From Thermodesulfobacteriota bacterium (GTDB lineage: Bacteria; Desulfobacterota; Desulfobacteria; Desulfobacterales; JAUWMJ01), in the NCBI GenBank assembly GCA_034189135.1, contig JAXHVO010000027.1, positions 1 through 52,328 of the forward strand: a stretch of 52,328 bases of DNA. The letters are read 5' to 3'. Each line of letters opens with the position of its first letter. The first letter of the stretch is position 1. Below are positions 34,759 to 43,886 of the stretch, piece by piece. The position numbers and the translations under genes are program-made. The notes beneath the pieces were generated by a model that saw only the letters and a program-made list of their open reading frames with translations, had not been told where the DNA came from and ran no database searches.

Positions 34759-35709
34759 TTAATCCCCCTTCCCTCGGTAAAAATGACGCCCAAGCAGGCG
34801 ATGATATGAGGTCCACGATTCATTCGGATCTTCTGTAGCCATAAAATCGCGAATGCCATTTACCTTGGCATCGATTTCATCGATGTAGTTCAATAAAACA
34901 GCCTCTATTGTTTTGGGCGGCTCCGGTGAGCCGAATTCTCTTGTCCCGTGATGACTGATGATCATATGCCTCAGCAAAACGGCCTGGTCCGGTGGGAAAT
35001 CTTCAATGGCTTCGAGTTTTTCATCCAATATCATCACCCCGATAACAATATGGCTAAGGAGCCGGCCTTCGTCTGAATAGTCGATACTATATTTATAGTT
35101 AAATTCCCCGATCTTGCCGATATCATGAAGTATTGCCCCTGCAAGCAAAAGGTCCCGGTCAACGCCGCTGTAATGTCCGGCTATTCTGTCAGCCAGAAGC
35201 GCCATGGACAATGTATGCTCAAGGAGGCCACCGATATAGGCATGGTGCATTTTTTTTGCTGCCGGAGCGGTTTTAAATTTACGGACAAAATCCATGTCAT
35301 TAAAGAACGCTTCAAAAAGCTTTTTTATATGCCCTGCTTCCATGGAAGCCACGATTTTTAGAAGGCGCAGGAACATTTTATCGATATCACGACGTGTGGC
35401 TGGGAGAAAATCAGAGGGGTTGGTCGAATCTGCTGGAATGGTGGTCATATTTTTCACCACGAATTGAAGCACCCCCTTGTATTCGGAAACCGAACCTTTA
35501 GCCTGCACAAAGTCACCGGAGGTTGTGGCTGCGGATATCTCATCAACCCTGTCCCATATTACCCCCTTTAGACGGCCGGTTTTATCGGATAGGGTGATAT
35601 TTAGAAAATTATTCCCATCCCGTTTTTGAGCCATTGCTTTTTCTGATAATACAAAAATATCTTCCACCAAATCTCCGGCCCTTAAATCCTTGATAAATAG
35701 TTTTTTCAT
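34759..35709 (-). CDS. YhaM-family 3'-5' exoribonuclease (OB-fold plus HD domain)
   Basis: 316 residues. N-terminal OB-fold nucleic-acid-binding domain (~13-90, GDFVQAKGSVSEYKGVLQF), then an HD domain with HHAYIGGLLEHTLSM and the metal-binding HDIGK (~190-194), later SHHGTREFGSPEPP. This layout is that of YhaM/CBF1 nucleases. It probably degrades RNA or single-stranded DNA from the 3' end with metal. The start overlaps the surE stop by 4 nt, so it is translated with surE. Confidence 0.88.
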   Translation of the reverse strand: MKKLFIKDLRAGDLVEDIFVLSEKAMAQKRDGNNFLNITLSDKTGRLKGVIWDRVDEISAATTSGDFVQAKGSVSEYKGVLQFVVKNMTTIPADSTNPSDFLPATRRDIDKMFLRLLKIVASMEAGHIKKLFEAFFNDMDFVRKFKTAPAAKKMHHAYIGGLLEHTLSMALLADRIAGHYSGVDRDLLLAGAILHDIGKIGEFNYKYSIDYSDEGRLLSHIVIGVMILDEKLEAIEDFPPDQAVLLRHMIISHHGTREFGSPEPPKTIEAVLLNYIDEIDAKVNGIRDFMATEDPNESWTSYHRLLGRHFYRGKGD

Positions 35710-36464
35710 AATTCAATATTCCAGTTTTTTAGGTCTTGAAGTACACTGTAATCCGTCATATCGCATTTAATGGGAGTGATGGAAATAAAATTGTGGCAAA
35801 TAGCGGCTGAATCAACATCAGGATTATTATCGTGAAACCGGTAATCACACCCCTGCCAGTAGTATGTGTGGTTTCTCGGATCAACCCGTTTTTCAAAATA
35901 TTCGGAAAAAAATTGAATTCCCTGCCTGCTGAAGCGTAGGCCGGCGGTCTCTTTCATCGGAAGGTCAGGTATATTCACATTAAGAAATGTTCCAAAGGGA
36001 AGCTCTTTTTCAAACACTTTTCTAGATAGCACTTCTATAAAAGCGGCCGCATCATCATAGTGGTTGACTTCAGGTCCTTGTATGGACACTGAAATGGCAG
36101 TCATCCCGTATAATGCGGCCTCTTTGGCTGCTGCCACAGTCCCTGAATAGTTAATATTAACACCTACGTTTGCGCCTGGATTTATTCCGGAAATGACGAT
36201 ATCCGGTTTTTCATCAAGAATTTCCAGAACACCGAGTTTAATGCAATCTGTCGGAGTTCCGGATATGGCATATCCCTCATATCCGCCATTTACTTCTACA
36301 TGTGTTGTGCGAAGCGGCTCATTCAAGGTGATTCCGTGTCCTACGGCACTTCGTTCACGGTCGGGAGCAATCACTGTGACCTCATGATCTCCTGCAAACC
36401 TTTTGTATAAGGCCCACAGCCCTTTAGCATGTATTCCGTCATCGTTGGTTAACAGTACTTTCAT
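35706..36464 (-). CDS. surE: 5'/3'-nucleotidase SurE
   Basis: 252 residues. Signature N-terminus LLTNDDGIHAKGLWAL with the metal-binding DD, then GTPTDCIKLG and SGINPGANVG, which are diagnostic for SurE. A metal-dependent phosphatase acting on nucleoside monophosphates, exopolyphosphate and survival-related substrates. First gene of a two-gene unit with the YhaM-like nuclease (ATGA overlap). Confidence 0.95.
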   Translation of the reverse strand: MKVLLTNDDGIHAKGLWALYKRFAGDHEVTVIAPDRERSAVGHGITLNEPLRTTHVEVNGGYEGYAISGTPTDCIKLGVLEILDEKPDIVISGINPGANVGVNINYSGTVAAAKEAALYGMTAISVSIQGPEVNHYDDAAAFIEVLSRKVFEKELPFGTFLNVNIPDLPMKETAGLRFSRQGIQFFSEYFEKRVDPRNHTYYWQGCDYRFHDNNPDVDSAAICHNFISITPIKCDMTDYSVLQDLKNWNIEL

Positions 36465-36520
36465 GGTAAATTCTTTATTTCATATCCAACTTATTTTTAA
36501 TATAATCTTAAATAAGCGAA

Positions 36521-36605
36521 GGTTGAGGGAACCCCGGGCTCAAGTCGCCCAAGGGTGAAGCCGCAGTAAACGACGGCGAGCCCCTGGCAAGACAGATGAT
36601 GGGGT
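36521..36605 (+). ncRNA. Candidate structured RNA with a branched fold
   Basis: GC-rich island in an AT-rich gap. Complementary segments nest: acccc (36531-36535) with ggggt (36601-36605); gggctc (36536-36541) with gagccc (36578-36583). Inside are two hairpins, cgccc/gggtg (36546-36557) and gccg/cggc (36560-36577), plus a small ctg/cag stem (36584-36595). This gives a closed multibranch structure ~110 nt before lptD, but no known riboswitch class fits. Strand is assumed from the direction of lptD; the fold would also form on the other strand. Confidence 0.4.
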
Positions 36606-36715
36606 ATGCACCCTGTTGATTTTAAGTACATCTTGACTTTTATCATTTAGTTAGCTTTATACTTTAAAAACTAATCATGTTCAATATGTTATAATCAAAA
36701 ATATGAATTAAGCGA

Positions 36716-39058
36716 TTGATTAAAACCAAGCTGAGAAAAATCAAAAAGCCAAAACACAGTGAAACTATGGGGCTGGGCAGCCATATCAGCGGATTTATTC
36801 TCATAATAATCATTTCCACCGTTATAATTCCTCAAGCCATGGCCCGGCAGCCTGATTATTTATTCAAATCGCTTGTGGACATCGATCCCGAATCCCCGTG
36901 GCAGATTGAAGCCGATGAAATTTTTTATGATGACCAGTCTTTTCGCTATATTGCAAAGGGGAGTGTCACTTTAACTAAAAGGGATAAAAAACTTTCTGCC
37001 GACTACATCAGTTTTGATTACAAGAACATGAAGGCATATGCCAAAGGCAAGGTGAGCCTGGCGGTGGGAGAAGATACACTTGCCGGAAGCAGTATGGATA
37101 TTGATCTTGAGAAACAGACAGGAACCATAGAAAACGGTACTTTTTTCATCAAAGAAAATAATTTTTATATTAAGGGAAGTAAAATCGAAAAGTTGGGTAA
37201 AAACACCTATTCCGTTGAAAATACCAGGGTGACCACCTGTGAAGGTGAAAACCCTGACTGGGTAATCACCGGAAAAAGTGCTAAAGTCACCCTGGAAGGA
37301 TACGGACATGTCTGGCATGCGGCGCTATGGGCAAAAAAAGTGCCTGTGGTCTATACCCCTTTTCTTGTTTTTCCTGCAAAAACAAAGCGCCAGTCCGGCT
37401 TTTTATTTCCTGAAATCGGGCATTCCGACAGGTGGGGCGGCTATTTTATACAACCGTTTTTCTGGGCCATCGGCGAAAGTTCGGACGCCACGTTTTACGA
37501 ACACCACATGCACTTTCGCGGAGATAAACTCGGCCTTGAATACCGGTATGTTTTAAGTGAAAAATCCAAAGGTACCGTCATGTATGACTATTTAAACGAT
37601 AGAAAGATAGATGACGGGACTTTGGATTCGAGCAAAGAATGGGGATACCAACACGATGATGAACTCAGGCCCAATCACCATCGTTACTGGTTCAGGATGA
37701 GCCACCACCAGGCGATGCCTGCCGAGTTCTTTGCCAAACTCGATCTGGATATTTTAAGCGACCAGGATTACCTCCTTGAATTTGAAGACGGCCTCACCGG
37801 TTTTAACCAAACGGAAAAATATTTTAATAAAAACTTTGGCAGGGAATTTGATGAATATGACGATCCGGTTCGCACAAACAGGCTGAACCTGACTAGAAAC
37901 TGGACCAGATACAGCTTTAATGCCGAAACACTCTGGTATGATGATATCATCAAAAGACGATGGGAAGATACGGATACAACCATACAGAAGTTGCCTTTCA
38001 TCGGGTTTGACGGATCCAAACAGCCGGTGTTAAAAAGCCCGCTCTATTTCAGTTTGGATTCCGAGTATACATACTTTTATAGCGAAGATGGCCAGAGGGG
38101 ACACCGGGCGGACCTGTATCCTCGTTTTTATATTCCGTACCGGTTTAAAAATATTTTTTCTTTTGAACCTTCGGCCGGGGTGCGGGAGACGGGCTGGTAT
38201 ATGGACAGAAAAGAGACGGGCGAAGATTACCTGTCAGAAGAGAAAAAAAGATTTAACCGGCAGATTTATGATATAAAACTGGATTTTTCCTCAGAAATAT
38301 ATAAGGTGTATGATGGTTCGATATTCGGCACCAGTGGCATCAAGCATTCGGTAACCCCACAGGTGATTTATGAATATATTCCGGATCAGGATCAGGATGA
38401 ATTTCCTGACTTTGATGTGGATTCCATTGACCGTATTGAAAAAAAGAACCAGCTTACTTACTCCATTACAAGCACATTTACTTCAAGATCAAAAAAAAGC
38501 GTGCTAAAAAGTGATGACATTCCTCGGATTGAAAATGATGGACCGATGGCCTACAATTACAGACAGTTCCTCTGGTTCAAGCTTGAACAGAGTTATGACT
38601 TTTATGAGGCCCGGGAGGATGATCCGCTGAAGTGGGAAAATCAGACGGACCAGAGACCTTTTTCTCCGCTAAAAGGTGAACTGGAGTTTTACCCACTAAA
38701 GTACCTATCGTTTGAAGGTGATGCTGAGTGGTGCCAATATGATGATGAGTTTTTATCTTATAATGCAAAGATGAGCCTGTCGGATAACCGGAACGACCGG
38801 TTATATGTCGAGTACAGGTATAGCAAAGACGCTATTAAATCGATTGTCGCTGATCTAACTTTAAAAATTACTGACTCCCTGACGACTTATGGCGGATATG
38901 AACGCAACATTTTAGATGACCAGCGAATTAAAACGAGTGTGGGCATTAAATATCAGGCACAGTGCTGGTCTGTAGGGATAGGCTACACGGATGAGCCGGA
39001 TGACCGTAAATATGAATTTTCCATCAATTTGTATGGACTGGGTGAAGTGGGGAATTAA
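36716..39058 (+). CDS. lptD: LPS-assembly protein LptD (OstA)
   Basis: 780 residues. Signal segment ~22-43 (FILIIIISTVIIPQAMA), an OstA/LptA-like beta-jellyroll (~58-165: IEADEIFYDDQSFRYIAKGS, KGKVSLAVGEDTLAG), then the LptD barrel (FPAKTKRQSGFLFPEIGHSD) to the C-terminus. It inserts LPS into the outer leaflet with LptE. The frame opens with TTG at 36716; a later ATG (36767) would shorten the n-region and lacks a ribosome site, so TTG is kept with caution. Its stop overlaps the next ATG (TAATG). First gene of a long plus-strand run. Confidence 0.93.
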   Translation: MIKTKLRKIKKPKHSETMGLGSHISGFILIIIISTVIIPQAMARQPDYLFKSLVDIDPESPWQIEADEIFYDDQSFRYIAKGSVTLTKRDKKLSADYISFDYKNMKAYAKGKVSLAVGEDTLAGSSMDIDLEKQTGTIENGTFFIKENNFYIKGSKIEKLGKNTYSVENTRVTTCEGENPDWVITGKSAKVTLEGYGHVWHAALWAKKVPVVYTPFLVFPAKTKRQSGFLFPEIGHSDRWGGYFIQPFFWAIGESSDATFYEHHMHFRGDKLGLEYRYVLSEKSKGTVMYDYLNDRKIDDGTLDSSKEWGYQHDDELRPNHHRYWFRMSHHQAMPAEFFAKLDLDILSDQDYLLEFEDGLTGFNQTEKYFNKNFGREFDEYDDPVRTNRLNLTRNWTRYSFNAETLWYDDIIKRRWEDTDTTIQKLPFIGFDGSKQPVLKSPLYFSLDSEYTYFYSEDGQRGHRADLYPRFYIPYRFKNIFSFEPSAGVRETGWYMDRKETGEDYLSEEKKRFNRQIYDIKLDFSSEIYKVYDGSIFGTSGIKHSVTPQVIYEYIPDQDQDEFPDFDVDSIDRIEKKNQLTYSITSTFTSRSKKSVLKSDDIPRIENDGPMAYNYRQFLWFKLEQSYDFYEAREDDPLKWENQTDQRPFSPLKGELEFYPLKYLSFEGDAEWCQYDDEFLSYNAKMSLSDNRNDRLYVEYRYSKDAIKSIVADLTLKITDSLTTYGGYERNILDDQRIKTSVGIKYQAQCWSVGIGYTDEPDDRKYEFSINLYGLGEVGN

Positions 39059-39582
39059 TGGCAACCAAACTGCAACATTTATGGTACGTTCTTCATACAA
39101 AAAGCAGGTTTGAAAACGTAGTCAACGACGGGTTGATGAATAAATCGGTGGAGGTGTTCCTCCCCAAAATTCAGGTCAGAAGCAAGCGCCGTGACAGGAA
39201 AGCCATGATCACCGTTCCACTTTTCCCCGGATACCTTTTTGTTAGAACCGATCTAAATCCTCACCACCACCTTGAAATCGTAAAAACAACCGGCGCTGTC
39301 CGATTGGTTGGTACCAAGGATGGCCCGGTTGCCGTCCCTCAGACAGCCATAGAATCTCTAAAAATCATGGTTCAGGGAAATAATCAGGTTTCAACCGGAT
39401 ATCGTTTAAAAAAGGGGGATCCGGTTATGGTAATAGCCGGTCCCTTTACCGGGGTATCCGGAATATTTGTGCGGTATAGGGGACAAGAACGTGTCGTTGT
39501 AAATATAGAGGCTTTGGGACAATATGCGAGTATCGAAGTAAATGAAGAAGATGTTGAGGTGTTGCCTGAAATATTCGCATAA
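39058..39582 (+). CDS. NusG-paralogue antiterminator (RfaH/UpxY-like)
   Basis: 174 residues. An NGN domain (~8-110: HLWYVLHTKSRFENVV, PLFPGYLFVRTD) is followed by a KOW domain (~122-160: KGDPVMVIAGPFTGVSGIFV). Length and motifs fit specialised NusG paralogues that keep RNA polymerase processive over long envelope-polysaccharide operons rather than housekeeping NusG, which usually sits beside rplK. It overlaps the lptD stop by 1 nt, so it is coupled to LPS export. Its target operon is not in this window unless it acts on the following run of genes. Confidence 0.85.
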   Translation: MATKLQHLWYVLHTKSRFENVVNDGLMNKSVEVFLPKIQVRSKRRDRKAMITVPLFPGYLFVRTDLNPHHHLEIVKTTGAVRLVGTKDGPVAVPQTAIESLKIMVQGNNQVSTGYRLKKGDPVMVIAGPFTGVSGIFVRYRGQERVVVNIEALGQYASIEVNEEDVEVLPEIFA

Positions 39583-39661
39583 GTCCTTGACTTTTTATCA
39601 AGTTTTGTTTTATTATAAACGACAGGTAAATTTCCACCATTTTTTGCATAAAGGAGGATAT

Positions 39662-39937
39662 ATGAATAAATTGGAGCTTATATCCGCTCTTAAAACAAAA
39701 GCAAACATCTCGAAAGCAGAAGCAGCCAATGTCATCCATATTTTTTTCGATAATATGTCCCAGGCCATGACCCAGGGAGAACGCGTTGAAATTCGCGGAC
39801 TGTGCAGTTTTTATGTAAAGCATTATAAAAGCTATACAGGCAGAAATCCGAAAAGCGGTGAAAAAGTCGTTATAAAACCCAAGCGTTTGCCATTTTTTAA
39901 GGCCGGAAAAGAATTAAAAGAACGGGTCGATTTCTAA
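39662..39937 (+). CDS. HU/IHF-family DNA-binding protein
   Basis: 91 residues from the ATG after aaaggaggatat; longer upstream frames have no ribosome site. Two N-terminal helices (MNKLELISALKTKANISKAE), then the beta-arm region. The DNA-intercalating arm reads GRNPKSGEKVVI, close to the HU/IHF consensus GRNPxTGE, and the C-terminus is FFKAGKELKERV. It bends DNA as a homo- or heterodimer. The strong ribosome site suggests high expression. Encoded 79 nt after the NusG paralogue and 2 nt before holB. Confidence 0.93.
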   Translation: MNKLELISALKTKANISKAEAANVIHIFFDNMSQAMTQGERVEIRGLCSFYVKHYKSYTGRNPKSGEKVVIKPKRLPFFKAGKELKERVDF

Positions 39938-39939
39938 CT

Positions 39940-41007
39940 TTGTGTCCGACCTTTGATTCGATAACAGATCAGAAACGGCCCGTGCGAATCCTGGCTGCTT
40001 TTCTTCAAAAACGCAGCATTCCCCATGCGTTACTTTTTACCGGAATTGACGGCGTTGGCAAAAAAGATGCGGCTACCGCTTTTGCCATGGCATGCAACTG
40101 TATTGGAGAAAAGACAGAACCGTCTGAACTTATTGATCCTTCCACTGCCAAAACGAACTTACCGATAGCTGTCAACCCGTGTGGACATTGCCGATCATGC
40201 CGAAAAATAGAATCGGGTAATCACCCGGATATCATTAGGATAAAGCCTTCCGGTGCATTTATAAAGATAGATCAAATAAGAGGCTTGTGTGATATCCTGG
40301 CCATGAAACCATATGAAGCCAAGGTACGGGTGGTAATCATCTCTGATGCCCACGCGATGAATCCTTCAGCCGGTAATGCGCTTCTCAAGATGCTGGAGGA
40401 ACCACCTGACCGCTCCATTTTAATACTTACTGCCTGTCAGATATCCGACCTTCTGCCAACGATTGTTTCACGCTGTCAGCACATCAGATTTAATCCTGTT
40501 TCGGTAAAAAGCATTAAGACCCGGCTTATGGAAAATCAGGGTCTTGCACCGGATAAAGCTTCAGTCATAGCGGCCATGGCAAACGGTAGTATTTCCCGAG
40601 CCATTGTCATGAGCCAGTCAAACTGGATAAATCTTCGGAACTGGCTTATCAATGCCATCGGCCCTGATCAATCCGGGGCATTATGTTCAGTGTCATCCGG
40701 TATACTTATGGCAGTTGCTGAAACGCTGCAAAAAAATAAAGATTTTCTTTTTGATTCGCTTGAGATAATAAAGTCTTGGCTAAGGGACCTTGTTGTATAT
40801 CGGTTTCACCCTGAAAAAATCATGAATAAAGATTTAATAGAAAAAATTCAATTTGTCTCACCCAACATTGACATTCGGTCCCTTCTGCTTAAAATAGATG
40901 CCATCCAGACGGCGCAGAAAAATATTCAGTCCAATGCAAATTTGAGGCTCACCCTGGAAACCATGATGATGCAAATCGGGAGGGGCAGCGACCCATTAAC
41001 CAAATGA
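39940..41007 (+). CDS. holB: DNA polymerase III delta' subunit
   Basis: 355 residues, TTG start just after the HU/IHF stop. Family N-terminus FDSITDQKRPVRILAAFLQK, Walker-A-like GIDGVGKKDAA, the zinc module CxxCxxC (CGHCRSC) with a preceding Cys, and the sensor-type SRCQHIRF after LLKMLEEPP. It is part of the clamp-loader complex. It overlaps ricT by 4 nt. The holB-ricT-metG order is a widespread neighbourhood, which supports both calls. Confidence 0.92.
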   Translation: MCPTFDSITDQKRPVRILAAFLQKRSIPHALLFTGIDGVGKKDAATAFAMACNCIGEKTEPSELIDPSTAKTNLPIAVNPCGHCRSCRKIESGNHPDIIRIKPSGAFIKIDQIRGLCDILAMKPYEAKVRVVIISDAHAMNPSAGNALLKMLEEPPDRSILILTACQISDLLPTIVSRCQHIRFNPVSVKSIKTRLMENQGLAPDKASVIAAMANGSISRAIVMSQSNWINLRNWLINAIGPDQSGALCSVSSGILMAVAETLQKNKDFLFDSLEIIKSWLRDLVVYRFHPEKIMNKDLIEKIQFVSPNIDIRSLLLKIDAIQTAQKNIQSNANLRLTLETMMMQIGRGSDPLTK

Positions 41008-41810
41008 AAAAAGTAGTCGGTATTACATTTAAGCCTTCCGGTAAAATTTATGACTTTGACTGTGGAGCGTTTGTACTGAACCGGGATGATTGTGTGATTG
41101 TGCAGACGGAGAAAGGGCTCGGTTTTGGAACTGTGGCCCTACCACCGGTTCCCTTTGACGAACGTCCGCCATGCAAGCCGCTTAAAAAAATATTTCGGCT
41201 GGCCAGCGAAAAAGATTTTCTTCAAAGAAAAAAGAATATTGAAACTGAAAACAAAGGTCACAGTTATTGTTTAAAGTGTATTAAAGAACTCGGTCTCAAT
41301 ATGAACCTTTTTTCCGTTGAAAAGGCCTTTGATTCGAACAAATTGACATTTTTCTTCACTTCCGATGGACGGGTGGATTTTCGTCAGCTTGTAAAAATGC
41401 TGGTCAAAGAGCTTGGTGCAAGGGTTGAGATGCGCCAGGTGGGAATACGCAATCAGGCAAAAATGTGCGGCGGAATCGGAAGGTGCGGGCGTAGCATTTG
41501 CTGCACGTCATTTCTGGAGAAATTCGGACATGTATCGATCCGAATGGCAAAGGAACAGAAACTTTCTTTAAATCCCACCAAGATCTCAGGTCTGTGCGGT
41601 CGGCTGATGTGTTGCCTTAAATTTGAATATGAAACTTACCTTGCGCTCAACAAAAAAACGCCAAAAACCAACGGGTCGGTAAAAACAGCTGCCGGAGGAA
41701 AAAAAGCGGGCAGGCATCATGTGAATAACGGCCAACCACGCCTGAACAAGGAAGATAACCATGAGGTAGAAACGATTTCTGATAAACTTGAAAACGAAAG
41801 AGACTTTTAA
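41004..41810 (+). CDS. ricT: PSP1-domain protein RicT (YaaT)
   Basis: 268 residues. A PSP1 C-terminal domain (~60-145, SVEKAFDSNKLTFFFTSDGR) is followed by conserved cysteine-rich motifs (MCGGIGRCGRSICC, SGLCGRLMCCLKFEYE) that coordinate iron-sulfur clusters in the RicA-RicF-RicT complex. In Bacillus this complex modulates RNase Y mRNA processing; here the partners are not visible and the same cell carries RNase J. The C-terminal ~55 residues are a basic, probably disordered tail. Overlaps holB by 4 nt and precedes metG by 2 nt. Confidence 0.9.
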   Translation: MKKVVGITFKPSGKIYDFDCGAFVLNRDDCVIVQTEKGLGFGTVALPPVPFDERPPCKPLKKIFRLASEKDFLQRKKNIETENKGHSYCLKCIKELGLNMNLFSVEKAFDSNKLTFFFTSDGRVDFRQLVKMLVKELGARVEMRQVGIRNQAKMCGGIGRCGRSICCTSFLEKFGHVSIRMAKEQKLSLNPTKISGLCGRLMCCLKFEYETYLALNKKTPKTNGSVKTAAGGKKAGRHHVNNGQPRLNKEDNHEVETISDKLENERDF

Positions 41811-41812
41811 AA

Positions 41813-43735
41813 ATGCCGGGATCCTTTTACATCACCACGCCGATTTATTATGTAAATGCTAGGCCCCATCTGGGACATGCATACACAACCATCATAGCCG
41901 ATGTGGCAAGTCGGTTCAATAAAATGTGCAAAAAAGACACCTTTTTCCTCACCGGCACCGACGAACACGGGGACAAAGTTGTACGGGCGGCAAAAAAAGA
42001 AAATTTAAGCTCCAGAAAGTATGTGGACCATATCAGTACACTTTATAAACAGCTGTGGCCAAAACTGAATATAAAGTACAATCATTTTATCAGAACAACG
42101 GATCCTTCTCATATAGCGGTGGTGGAGCAAATCCTGCAAAGAATTTACGATTCGGGAGACATATATTTCAGCGAGTATGAGGGGCTTTACTGTTTTGGAT
42201 GCGAGCGTTTCTACAATCAGCGGGAACTTGTGGACGGCAAGTGCCCTGATCATGAAACAGTCCCGGATGTGATTAAAGAGTCGAATTATTTTTTTAAAAT
42301 GAGTCAATACCAGGACTGGCTGATCGATCATATTAAAAAAAATCCTGACTTTATACGCCCGCATCGTTATAAAAGAGAAGTTTTGGCTTTTTTAAAGGAA
42401 CCCCTCGAAGACTTATGTATTTCCCGACCGAAAACACGACTCAAATGGGGCATTACCCTTCCTTTTGACAAGGACTATGTGACATATGTCTGGTTCGATG
42501 CCCTGTTGAATTATGTTTCTGCACTGGGATATCCTGATGGCGATCTTTTTAAAAAATACTGGCCTGTGGCCCAGCACATCGTGGCCAAGGATATTCTTAA
42601 ACCACATGGCATTTACTGGCCAATCATGCTAAAAGCAGCCGGAATTGACATCTACCAAAACTTGAATGTTCATGGCTACTGGAATGTCGATCAATCAAAG
42701 ATGTCTAAAAGCCTGGGAAACGTCATCGAGCCTTTGCAACTAAAGGAAATCTACGGCCTTGATCAATTCAGGTTTTTCCTTTTAAGAGATATGGTTTTCG
42801 GGTTGGATTCAAGCTTTTCAGAAGAGACCTTTGTACGCAGGATCAATTCAGATCTGGCAAATGACCTTGGCAATCTGTTTTCAAGAATTCTTTCAATGGC
42901 ACATAAGTATTTTAACGGGATTGTCCCTCAGGCTGATCCGCAAGCGGAAAAACAGCTAAAGTCTGATCTTGAACAGGACGCGCGGACTGCGGTTGAAGAA
43001 TTTGAAAAGGAGATGAAGACATTTGCCTTTCACAAGGCATTGGATGCGGTCTGGGAGTTAATCAGCCGCATGAATAAATATATTGATGTGACTGCCCCGT
43101 GGGTGCTGGCAAAGAAAAAATCGGCCCAAAAACAGCTCCAGACCATTATGTATAACCTTCTTGAAGGATTGAGAATCATATCCGGGATGATCTACCCTGT
43201 CATGCCGGATACCGCCGTGATGATGCAAAAGCATCTGGGTATGAATGTCTCGGAGCCGTTCTATACTCTCGATCGGCTCTATGCCTGGAAAGGCCTGTCT
43301 CCAGGCACAGCGCTTTTAAAATCGATTGCACTTTTTCCCAGAATCGATATGAAAAACCTCAAGGCCGATAAAAAAAGAGAACCAGGATCAGGTGATACAG
43401 TGTTCAAAGTTAAACCGGAAATTACATTCGAAGAATTTTCCAAGGTGGATTTTAAGGTCGGCACAGTTGTTCGTGCTGAAGCCATACCAAAGGCAAAAAA
43501 GCTTCTTAAGATTGAAGTGGATATAGGTGAAAAAAGAACCATTGTGGCCGGTATCTCGGAAAGTTACCATCCGGATGACCTGACAGGTAAACAGGTGCTT
43601 ATTGTTGCAAACTTAAAATCTGCCAAAATCATGGGGATAGAATCCAACGGAATGCTGCTCGCCGCTGTGGATGATCAAGTATGCGCGGTTGCCACGTTTG
43701 ACAAAAAAATAAACCCGGGAACATCTGTAAGGTAA
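41813..43735 (+). CDS. metG: Methionyl-tRNA synthetase with C-terminal tRNA-binding domain
   Basis: 640 residues. Class I signature YYVNARPHLGHAYTT (HLGH at the HIGH site), a connective peptide with CFGCERFY and a later C/H pair, then KMSKSLGN. The C-terminal ~105 residues form an EMAP/Trbp111-like domain (FEEFSKVDFKVGTVVRAE) that dimerises and binds tRNA. Aminoacylates tRNA-Met. Nearly abuts ricT. The intact KMSKS here contrasts with the degraded loop in the CysRS-like domain elsewhere in the window. Confidence 0.96.
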   Translation: MPGSFYITTPIYYVNARPHLGHAYTTIIADVASRFNKMCKKDTFFLTGTDEHGDKVVRAAKKENLSSRKYVDHISTLYKQLWPKLNIKYNHFIRTTDPSHIAVVEQILQRIYDSGDIYFSEYEGLYCFGCERFYNQRELVDGKCPDHETVPDVIKESNYFFKMSQYQDWLIDHIKKNPDFIRPHRYKREVLAFLKEPLEDLCISRPKTRLKWGITLPFDKDYVTYVWFDALLNYVSALGYPDGDLFKKYWPVAQHIVAKDILKPHGIYWPIMLKAAGIDIYQNLNVHGYWNVDQSKMSKSLGNVIEPLQLKEIYGLDQFRFFLLRDMVFGLDSSFSEETFVRRINSDLANDLGNLFSRILSMAHKYFNGIVPQADPQAEKQLKSDLEQDARTAVEEFEKEMKTFAFHKALDAVWELISRMNKYIDVTAPWVLAKKKSAQKQLQTIMYNLLEGLRIISGMIYPVMPDTAVMMQKHLGMNVSEPFYTLDRLYAWKGLSPGTALLKSIALFPRIDMKNLKADKKREPGSGDTVFKVKPEITFEEFSKVDFKVGTVVRAEAIPKAKKLLKIEVDIGEKRTIVAGISESYHPDDLTGKQVLIVANLKSAKIMGIESNGMLLAAVDDQVCAVATFDKKINPGTSVR

Positions 43736-43774
43736 AAGGTTAAACCGGAACAAACGGCAAAGAAAAAGATTCTT

Positions 43775-43850
43775 ATCACCAAACACGAAAGGACGAAAAA
43801 GATAAAATGATGATTTGGTGTTTTCCTTATTTCATGTTGTCGTAATCGGT
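43775..43850. repeat. Short 7-nt periodic inverted pair (heptad locus 9)
   Basis: In the 150-nt gap between metG and kdsB the plus strand reads caccaaa, cacgaaa, ggacgaa, aaagata. The opposite arm read on the minus strand includes tgaaata, aggaaaa, caccaaa. Weaker and shorter than the other loci. Confidence 0.4.
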
Positions 43851-43886
43851 TTTTTCCTCAAAATCCCCAAAAAGTTAATTTTAAGA

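Noticed and set aside
36558-36580. Resemblance of gaagccgcagtaaacgacgg to a conserved stretch of 23S rRNA
   Set aside because: Similarity covers only ~20 nt with mismatches and no flanking rRNA sequence; probably chance. Kept only as part of the structured-RNA candidate.
39542-39661. N-terminal extension of the HU/IHF protein by ~40 residues
   Set aside because: The extension overlaps the NusG paralogue gene and has no ribosome site; the ATG at 39662 has aaaggagg and gives the family's standard length.
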